This document shows, in pieces, positions 21,181-26,412 of a stretch of 26,412 nt of DNA. Under the pieces are notes generated by a model. The model saw only the letters and a program-made list of their open reading frames with translations, was not told the origin of the DNA and did no database searches. Made by a program: the position numbers and the translations under genes. Position 1 is the first letter of the stretch. Each line of letters begins with the position of its first letter. This stretch comes from a virus, in IMG/VR virus record IMGVR_UViG_3300042090_000791, positions 1 to 26,412 of that record, one strand, 5' to 3'.

Positions 21181-21791
21181 TCTTTGTCCTCACGTATCCG
21201 CCGGACTTGGAGAATGGCCGCATTAATGCGGTTCGCGCTACGTGGTTAGACACATGGTGCGATATGATTGCTTACCGGTTTGCGTTTGATAACACGCACG
21301 TTGCCACGCGGGGGGATGAACTTGTGCTTGACGCGCCGACTGGTTTGTTGAACACTTCATTCAAGACACAGAGGGCTGCGCAATGGGCTCTCAAGCAAGG
21401 ATACGACCATGCATTCTTCGTCCCGACCGACTGCTACGTCGCGGTCCCCCTCTTACTTGCGTCCGGGTATGGGGATCACGACTATACGGGCTTCCACTCT
21501 TACGATGAACATCATATCGGTGGGGGTTCAGGTTACTGGCTCAGCCGAAGCGCTCTTCAAGTTGTTGCAACTTATGTACCCTACCCCGATTACGAAGACC
21601 GATGGGTTGGAAGCGCCTGCCGAGACGCCGGTATCCCCGCGGTTCACGACGCCCGATACCACTCGTGGGACCACGCTAAGCCCAGCCGCCCTCCAGTCAC
21701 TAAACACCTTTCTCGAGACACTGGGATTTACGACCCCATGTGGATGATGTTCGTCCACGAAACATTCCTGGCAACTGGTGATTTGACATGA
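21165..21791 (+). CDS. GT31/fringe-like glycosyltransferase, 208 aa
   Basis: The start chosen is GTG 21165, with AGAGGA seven bases ahead, overlapping the dehydratase end by 16 bases. The protein resembles GT31 galactosyl/fringe-type transferases: NAVRATWLDTW (21-31), AAQWALKQGYDHAFFVPTDC (71-90) where the DxD site would be, GGGSGYWLSRSA (119-130) and DYEDRWVGSACRDAGI (142-157), the late acidic block. The usual DDD is replaced by Thr-Asp-Cys, so metal binding may differ. It probably adds a hexose to a growing glycan. Confidence 0.6.
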   Translation: MAGPIIFVLTYPPDLENGRINAVRATWLDTWCDMIAYRFAFDNTHVATRGDELVLDAPTGLLNTSFKTQRAAQWALKQGYDHAFFVPTDCYVAVPLLLASGYGDHDYTGFHSYDEHHIGGGSGYWLSRSALQVVATYVPYPDYEDRWVGSACRDAGIPAVHDARYHSWDHAKPSRPPVTKHLSRDTGIYDPMWMMFVHETFLATGDLT

Positions 21792-22357
21792 CCCCACTTT
21801 GCGAGCTCTCCAGAAAGTACGGAACGGACAAGGGCGGCGAGCACATTCCCTACGGCGATCCCAATCACTGCTGTCACAACTATACGCCGATATACTACGA
21901 CCTCTTCAAGGCTCGACGCGACGATACCCTAACTCTTCTCGAGATTGGCGTGAGCGAAGGTAAGAGTATTCACATGTGGCGAGAGTTCTTCCCTCTCGCC
22001 GCGATCTATGGTTGGGATCTTCGCATCGATCGGTTTGAGGGTGCGCCGCCTCCCAGCGTCCATCTGCGCTGTGTTGACCAGAGCAACGCGGACAGTTTGT
22101 ACGAGGCGCTGATGGAAATTGGTAATCCGCGCTTCGACATTATCATCGATGACGGTTCGCATATCTACGAGCATCAAGTGACAGCCCTTGGCGTCCTTCT
22201 GCCGTTCTTGAAACCGGACGGCATTTACGTCGTTGAGGATCACACGGAGCCGCAGCGCATGATCCCCGACAGTATCTTGCCGACCGGCTGGACTAACACT
22301 GTCCACACTGACACAGACTGGCGTAATGTTTTGCAGGTTATCCGCCGTGCAAGCTGA
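21788..22357 (+). CDS. SAM-dependent methyltransferase (Methyltransf_24/MycE-like), 189 aa
   Basis: ATGA overlap joins it to the previous gene. The N-terminal YGTDKG and YTPIYYDLF, the SAM-binding LEIGVSEGKS (51-60), AAIYGWDLRID (71-81), IIDDGSHIYEHQ (119-130) and LKPDGIYVVED (141-151) are the run of motifs found in sugar O-methyltransferases of macrolide and cell-surface clusters. Metal-binding acidic residues (DDGSH) are present. At 189 residues it is a little shorter than many relatives. Probably methylates a hydroxyl of the phage-made glycan. Confidence 0.8.
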   Translation: MTPLCELSRKYGTDKGGEHIPYGDPNHCCHNYTPIYYDLFKARRDDTLTLLEIGVSEGKSIHMWREFFPLAAIYGWDLRIDRFEGAPPPSVHLRCVDQSNADSLYEALMEIGNPRFDIIIDDGSHIYEHQVTALGVLLPFLKPDGIYVVEDHTEPQRMIPDSILPTGWTNTVHTDTDWRNVLQVIRRAS

Positions 22358-23096
22358 TATCATTTCGATCAGTCACCCGCGCCCCACGCGTACGATCGAT
22401 CCGCCGCTCGGCGGCGTTGCGCGCGAGTTTATGAACGGGTTGGACGATGATGGCGGGCTATCGCAACGGTGGATCGATATGGTGCCGTTGGACTACATTT
22501 GGCGTCATATGAATGATCCCCTGCCGGACTGGCCGGTGCCGCCGATTATCGGTTTTCACGGCTACCGGAAGCACATTAATTTCCGCGATCCGATGGCAGA
22601 GCACGGGCATCAGCTGGCGCGCGGCTGGGACGCTGTCAGTCTGACGCAGTTCCTATCGTACCAGGAGTGGCTGGCCAACGATTTGACGGGCACCATGCTT
22701 GATAAGATGCTGGACGGCTACGACGTGTTGACGGTTGAGCCGTTTGATTGCTCCTACAATCAGAACATGCGCGAAGACTTTATTCGGTCGCGCTCGTTTA
22801 ACGACTGGCAGACATTTGAGTATGCCATGAGACTGAAGGGCGAGTTTAACTTTGAGACGCCGTTCATCCGCCCGATGCACTTTGTCTGCCGGCGTCCTGT
22901 GTTCTGCCGCTGGATGCGGTTCTTCAACGAAATGAAAGTCCTGGAATTTGTTATCGACTCCGAAGATGCCGTCGCGCTGGATTATCCGCGCCGCGCCCTG
23001 GGGTACCTTGCCGAGCGTATGTGGTCGCTCTGGTTGGACGCATCTGGCCTGAAAATAAAGACCCTCCCTCTCATGATCTGTTGGAACGTACCATGA
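22347..23096 (+). CDS. DUF4422 glycosyltransferase-like protein, 249 aa
   Basis: PIIGFHGYRKHINF (66-79) occupies the place of the family's GxxHYRR motif. LDGYDVLTVEPF (122-133) follows, then RPMHFVCRRPVF and the end motif RALGYLAERMWSLWL (216-230), close to the DUF4422 hallmark. This family is found in capsule and O-antigen loci. Start uncertain: GTG 22347 (AGG about 9 bases ahead) or ATG 22326 (no ribosome site). Either overlaps the methyltransferase gene. Confidence 0.65.
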   Translation: MQADIISISHPRPTRTIDPPLGGVAREFMNGLDDDGGLSQRWIDMVPLDYIWRHMNDPLPDWPVPPIIGFHGYRKHINFRDPMAEHGHQLARGWDAVSLTQFLSYQEWLANDLTGTMLDKMLDGYDVLTVEPFDCSYNQNMREDFIRSRSFNDWQTFEYAMRLKGEFNFETPFIRPMHFVCRRPVFCRWMRFFNEMKVLEFVIDSEDAVALDYPRRALGYLAERMWSLWLDASGLKIKTLPLMICWNVP

Positions 23097-23845
23097 TTAA
23101 CGGCTTAGCTGTTTCCACGGGTATGATGCATTTCACTCACGGGTCGCCGTTTGACCATGCAGTGATTGACGGCTTTTTGCGGCCTGATGTCCTGCTACGG
23201 ATCCAGGAGGAATGGCCACAAGACGACGACCCGCGCTGGATCACGTACCACAACGCCCTGGAAGACAAGAAGACGTGCAACAAGTGGGACGCGTTCGGGC
23301 CCTTCACCTATCAGTTCTTTTCGAAGATGTGCAGCCTGGACGTGACGCGATATTTCAGCGCATGCGTCGGCGTTGACCTTGTGCCCGACTACGGACTGCA
23401 CGGTGGTGGCCTTCACCAGCATGGTGAAGGCGGCAAGAACGGCGCGCACCTGGACTACAGCATCCACCCGAAGATGGGGCTGCAGCGGAAGTTGAACATC
23501 ATCCTCTATATCGCTAAGCCGGGTTTAGGAGGGCATTTTGGCTTGTGGGCCGATCCGGACAAGCTAGTCAAGGAAGTCGAGCCGCGGGTGAACCGCGCCG
23601 TCGTCTTCGACACGACGCAAAACTCCTGGCACGGGTTGAGCCGGACCGTTCACACGAATGGAATGAATTATCGAAAGTCGCTTGCCATGTACTACCTGTG
23701 CGAGCCGCCACCGGATGCCCCGCAGAACCGGCGTGTGCTGTTCGGTTTGACGCAAGAGCAGAAGAACGACGCGATGCTTCAGGAGTTTGTGGCGAAGCGC
23801 TGCGGTGTGGATACAGCGAAGGAGGTCTATCGTGATCGATTATAA
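23093..23845 (+). CDS. 2-oxoglutarate/Fe(II)-dependent oxygenase, 250 aa
   Basis: The iron-binding triad is visible: HLD at 119-121 (GAHLDYSIHPK), His 180 in NSWHGLSRTV, with Arg 194 (NYRKSLAMYYL) for 2-oxoglutarate. KLNIILYIAKPGLGGHFGLW supplies the core strands, as in the prolyl-4-hydroxylase-like 2OG-FeII_Oxy_3 group. Such enzymes hydroxylate proline, other protein side chains, or sugars. ATGA overlap links it to the DUF4422 gene. A substrate in the collagen-like proteins is attractive, but members of this family also occur in plain glycan clusters, so the target is open. Confidence 0.8.
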   Translation: MINGLAVSTGMMHFTHGSPFDHAVIDGFLRPDVLLRIQEEWPQDDDPRWITYHNALEDKKTCNKWDAFGPFTYQFFSKMCSLDVTRYFSACVGVDLVPDYGLHGGGLHQHGEGGKNGAHLDYSIHPKMGLQRKLNIILYIAKPGLGGHFGLWADPDKLVKEVEPRVNRAVVFDTTQNSWHGLSRTVHTNGMNYRKSLAMYYLCEPPPDAPQNRRVLFGLTQEQKNDAMLQEFVAKRCGVDTAKEVYRDRL

Positions 23846-25076
23846 GTGTCGCGGTTGCGGTTGTTCTCTGGTTCATGTCTTTGCAAACTTGGGTCGATCC
23901 CCCCCATCAAATGCATTTCGCACGCTGGAGCAGCTGGACGAACCAGAAATGACGCTCCCGTTGCGCGTCTTCGTGTGCAGGGAGTGCCAGCTTGTGCAGC
24001 TGCCGGCGTACGAGAAGCCGGAAAACATCTTCAATGAGTACGCTTATTTCTCCTCCTACTCGCCGACCTGGGTTGAGCATATGCGGCGTTATGCTGCGGC
24101 GATGACAGCGAAGCACCGGCTCGGTGCTCAGTCGCTCGTGCTCGACGTTGCAAGCAATGATGGTTATCTCCTGAAGCACTTCAAGGAGTTCGGTGTTCCA
24201 GTGATGGGGGTTGATCCCGCGAAGAATGTTGCTGACATCGCTATCGCGGCCGGTATTCCGACCTTTAAGGCCTTCTTTGGTGAGGCGCTGGCGAGGGACA
24301 TGGTGGTTGGTCACGGTCGTGCTGACCTAATCAATGCAACCAACGTCCTGGCGCACGTTCCCGATATTCACGATTTTGTCGAGGGCTTTAGGATCATGTT
24401 GCAGCCTGCCGGCACCATCACCTTTGAATTCCCCCATGTGCTCAACCTTATACGCGAGTGTCAGCTAGACACTATTTATCACGAACACTACTCGTATTTA
24501 TCGTTGCGAGCACTGGAACCGATTTTCAAGACACACGATTTGCGCGTGTACGATATTGATCAGTTACCAACGCACGGCGGTTCGCTTCGGTTGCATGTCT
24601 GTCACGCGTACGATTACCATGCAGCAATCGTTGCGAACGATGAAGCCATTTATAATATTCAAGCTTTGGAAGTTGGTGCCGGGCTGCATGAGATAGAGAC
24701 ATATACGAGCTTCGCTAGCGAGCCGCAGCGCGTCAAAGTGGACTTCCTTGATTTTTTGATCAGACAGAAAAAGCGCGGTAAGATGATTGTCGGGTATGGT
24801 GCGCCGGCGAAGGCAACGACGCTACTCAATTACTGCGGCGTCGGGCCAGAGCTCATTTCATACACGGTGGACGCAACACCGGCGAAACAATGGAAATACA
24901 TTCCGGGTGTTCAAATTCCCATTTTTCCGGAAGAAGAGTTGGTCAAAGATCGGCCTGACTTCGTGGTGATTTTCCCCTGGAACTTGAAAGACCCGATCAT
25001 GCAAAAGGCTAAGGTGATCCGGGAGTGGGGCGGTAAGTTCGTCACCGCGATCCCTAAGCTGCAGATCATCCCTTAA
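23832..25076 (+). CDS. Sugar C-methyltransferase (TylCIII/NovU-type), 414 aa
   Basis: Three parts: an N-terminal zinc site (Cys 6, 9, 49, 52); a SAM domain with LVLDVASNDGYLL (102-114) and NVLAHVPDIHDFV; and a C-terminal domain with GKMIVGYGAPAKATTLLNY. The YHEHYSY motif (216-222) is the catalytic block of 4-keto-sugar C-3 methyltransferases. It should C-methylate an NDP-4-keto-6-deoxyhexose, exactly the product expected from the 20164 gene. Start is GTG 23832 with AAGGAGG six bases upstream, overlapping the oxygenase gene by 14 bases. Full length for the family. Confidence 0.85.
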   Translation: MIDYKCRGCGCSLVHVFANLGRSPPSNAFRTLEQLDEPEMTLPLRVFVCRECQLVQLPAYEKPENIFNEYAYFSSYSPTWVEHMRRYAAAMTAKHRLGAQSLVLDVASNDGYLLKHFKEFGVPVMGVDPAKNVADIAIAAGIPTFKAFFGEALARDMVVGHGRADLINATNVLAHVPDIHDFVEGFRIMLQPAGTITFEFPHVLNLIRECQLDTIYHEHYSYLSLRALEPIFKTHDLRVYDIDQLPTHGGSLRLHVCHAYDYHAAIVANDEAIYNIQALEVGAGLHEIETYTSFASEPQRVKVDFLDFLIRQKKRGKMIVGYGAPAKATTLLNYCGVGPELISYTVDATPAKQWKYIPGVQIPIFPEEELVKDRPDFVVIFPWNLKDPIMQKAKVIREWGGKFVTAIPKLQIIP

Positions 25077-25140
25077 CTGTTCCTTCACCTGCATGCGGTT
25101 ACATGCTGGCGGGCATAGTCCCGTACGCAGGAGTTTTCCT

Positions 25141-25530
25141 ATGGCCAATTGGCAAAAGAAGGGCGTCTCTGGTGAGGCGGCCAATGTTGACGCCGGTAGC
25201 GGTTCAAAGCGCGATGGCGCCAAGGGCCGCGGTGCCGGTGGTCGCGCGCGAGGGCCGGACGTTTCGACTACTGACGGCGGTTCTGGTCGCACCGATAGCG
25301 GTGCAGGCGCTTCCGCAACTGAGAAGACCCACAACGTAGAGTTCGCGAAGGGTGGTGACACCCATATGTTTGGCGAGCAGGAGGCGAATAAGCAGCGCCC
25401 CGGTTACGCCGAGAAAGCGGACGCCCACGGCCCGGGTTCGAAGTTTGCGGAAGGTGGCAAGAATAAGATGTTCGGCTTTGCCGGCGCGTTGCCGGCGACA
25501 GCGGGCATTAGTGCCGCGCGAGAGTCCTAA
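25141..25530 (+). CDS. Small glycine-rich phage protein with KGG-MFG repeats, 129 aa
   Basis: GGAG lies just ahead of ATG 25141. The first 60 residues are low-complexity, rich in Gly, Ser, Ala, Arg and Asp. The second half holds two copies of a motif, FAKGGDTHMFGEQEA and FAEGGKNKMFG, seen from memory in small proteins of the structural regions of several podoviruses. Function is unknown; a minor virion or assembly protein is plausible from its neighbours. Confidence 0.6.
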   Translation: MANWQKKGVSGEAANVDAGSGSKRDGAKGRGAGGRARGPDVSTTDGGSGRTDSGAGASATEKTHNVEFAKGGDTHMFGEQEANKQRPGYAEKADAHGPGSKFAEGGKNKMFGFAGALPATAGISAARES

Positions 25531-25769
25531 TGGCAGCCCGGCTCTCTGTCGGGGTGCCCATGAAGGGCTCCAAGACTACGCCGACGCCCAGCATGCGGCC
25601 TAGCTTCGTGCTCGGTTCCCGGCCGGCCAGCATGCGCACCGGGGCCGTTCCTACGCCCGGCGCGCGTATCAAGCCCGCGGCCGCGAGCACCACGCAGTAT
25701 GGAAAGATGAACGGCCAGTCGAACCCGGCGAACGTCGCCGGCCAGTGGCCAGGAGCCGGCAATGTTTAA
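25530..25769 (+). CDS. Hypothetical small basic protein, 79 aa
   Basis: ATG overlaps the previous stop (TAATG). Starts MAARLSVGVPMKGSKTTPTP and is rich in Pro, Ser, Thr, Ala and Arg with almost no acidic residues. It appears largely disordered, with an NGQSNPANVAGQWPGAGNV tail. No family was recognised. Coupled on both sides to small proteins of similar type. Confidence 0.55.
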   Translation: MAARLSVGVPMKGSKTTPTPSMRPSFVLGSRPASMRTGAVPTPGARIKPAAASTTQYGKMNGQSNPANVAGQWPGAGNV

Positions 25770-25998
25770 GAAGCACATGGTTCCGCTGTCCAAGGGCGGT
25801 CAGACTGTCCAGCACGCCGGCAAGGGCTCCCAGCAAGCCCCCATGTCTGCGCGCAACAACGTCACCCAGTCGGGCTCGAGCGCGCCCGGCGCTTCAATCG
25901 GGAATTATGCCAAAGCGACACCGATGGCGAATCCAACGCCTCCTGCCGCGCCAGATGGTGGTCTTGGAACGGGTGATTGGCCTGGGATAGGACAGTAA
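25762..25998 (+). CDS. Hypothetical small Gly/Pro-rich phage protein, 78 aa
   Basis: CAGGAG lies six bases before ATG 25762, within the end of the preceding gene. Starts MFKKHMVPLSKGGQTVQHAG; the middle holds GNYAKATPMANP and the tail is Gly/Pro-rich (PDGGLGTGDWPGIGQ). The KGGQ segment echoes the repeats of the 25141 protein. Probably a disordered virion-associated or assembly protein; function is unknown. Confidence 0.55.
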   Translation: MFKKHMVPLSKGGQTVQHAGKGSQQAPMSARNNVTQSGSSAPGASIGNYAKATPMANPTPPAAPDGGLGTGDWPGIGQ

Positions 25999-26358
25999 AT
26001 GACTTCATACCGCTCTCCCCAAGCGGTTCAAGCAGCAAAGAAAAAACGTTCTAATCGTGCTGCTCAGGCTTACCGCGCTCTGCCTTTAGAAGACCGCCGG
26101 CGCCGAAATAAGCGTAAAAAATTGCGCTGTTTCTACGGGCTTTCTCTTGATGACTTTGATGCCATTCTTGAGCAGCAAAATAGTCGTTGCCTTGGATGTG
26201 GAACAGATACTCCGGGCGGCCGTGGCTGGAATATTCACCATTCTCACAAAACTGGTAAGGTATTGGCAATATTATGCAATCTATGCAACCGCGGGTCCGG
26301 GTTACTTGGGGATGACCCTATCCGGTTGCGCCGTCTAGCTGATATAAATGAGGAATGA
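25999..26358 (+). CDS. Endonuclease VII-type HNH nuclease, 119 aa
   Basis: ATG follows the previous stop directly. A basic N-terminus (about 1-45) precedes YGLSLDDFDAILEQQNSRCLGCG, then GWNIHHSHKTGKVLAILCNLCNRG, the zinc-ribbon (Cys pairs CLGC and CNLC) and HNH core of the recombination endonuclease VII family. The usual DHDH is HHSH here. These enzymes cut branched DNA; phages use them to resolve replication intermediates before packaging. The C-terminal GLLGDDPIRLRRLADI is also typical. Confidence 0.85.
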   Translation: MTSYRSPQAVQAAKKKRSNRAAQAYRALPLEDRRRRNKRKKLRCFYGLSLDDFDAILEQQNSRCLGCGTDTPGGRGWNIHHSHKTGKVLAILCNLCNRGSGLLGDDPIRLRRLADINEE

Positions 26359-26359
26359 T

Positions 26360-26412
26360 ATGACCCCCGATCCAATCAAAGTCTACGCCTTGCGTTTGCG
26401 CAACGCCGACCC
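26360..26412 (+). CDS. Partial gene running off the right edge
   Basis: ATG 26360 has AGGA five bases ahead and begins one base after the previous stop. Only 17 full codons are visible (MTPDPIKVYALRLRNAD). Too short to assign. Confidence 0.5.
   Translation, partial: MTPDPIKVYALRLRNAD

Noticed and set aside
25092-25107. GCATG...CATGC inverted repeat after the C-methyltransferase gene as a terminator
   Set aside because: Only a 5-bp stem and no T run follows.

Overview
The window looks like part of the genome of a GC-rich, tailed double-stranded DNA phage, probably podovirus-like and infecting a proteobacterium. It has a large terminase subunit, a candidate small terminase subunit, a 772-residue portal protein, a DUF932 (TIGR03299) phage/plasmid protein, an endonuclease VII-type HNH nuclease and many short, tightly packed reading frames with overlapping stop and start codons. 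The exact host cannot be read from the sequence. No tRNA, rRNA, CRISPR array, insertion sequence or integrase was found.

Layout. (1) 1-2413, minus strand: five small unknown genes and the DUF932 gene. Four of the six share a near-identical 20-base translation-start leader, and three gaps carry copies of one hairpin-bearing element. (2) 2414-3458: a roughly 1 kb divergent non-coding region full of perfect inverted repeats, the best candidate for a replication origin or a major control region. (3) 3459-8812, plus strand: small unknown genes, an Acb2/Tad1-hairpin-like protein (candidate anti-CBASS), an APS-kinase-like/nucleotidyltransferase fusion, a secreted protein, a winged-helix regulator preceded by a promoter overlapping a palindrome, a run of membrane and secreted small proteins, and a short collagen-like protein. 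(4) 12006-8790, minus strand: terminase operon (small-subunit candidate, a tiny repeat protein, a metallophosphoesterase, the large subunit). It runs against its neighbours and meets the plus-strand genes tail to tail with a 23-base overlap. (5) 12122-26412, plus strand: portal, then a roughly 10.6 kb glycan and collagen cassette, then small proteins of a type seen in phage structural regions and an endonuclease VII homologue.

The most striking part is 14441-25076. Directly behind the portal gene lie a sulfotransferase and three tandem collagen-like genes rich in Gly-Pro-Thr triplets. They are followed by a GT2-helical repeat-GH130-like fusion, an HtrL/YibB-like protein, an NDP-sugar 4,6-dehydratase, a GT31-like transferase, a FkbM/Methyltransf_24-type methyltransferase, a DUF4422 glycosyltransferase-like protein, a 2-oxoglutarate/Fe(II) oxygenase and a sugar C-methyltransferase. 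Most of these genes abut or overlap. The simplest reading (inference) is that the phage builds collagen-like virion fibres and decorates their threonines with an unusual glycan that may be methylated, sulfated or hydroxylated. This would parallel the glycosylated GPT collagen of Bacillus BclA and the modified collagens of giant viruses.

A second candidate system is 4077-5206, where the Acb2-like gene overlaps the kinase/nucleotidyltransferase fusion. That fusion could serve NAD+ repair, or could make PAPS for the phage sulfotransferase. All functional statements rest on motifs read by eye; no database search or structure prediction was run.
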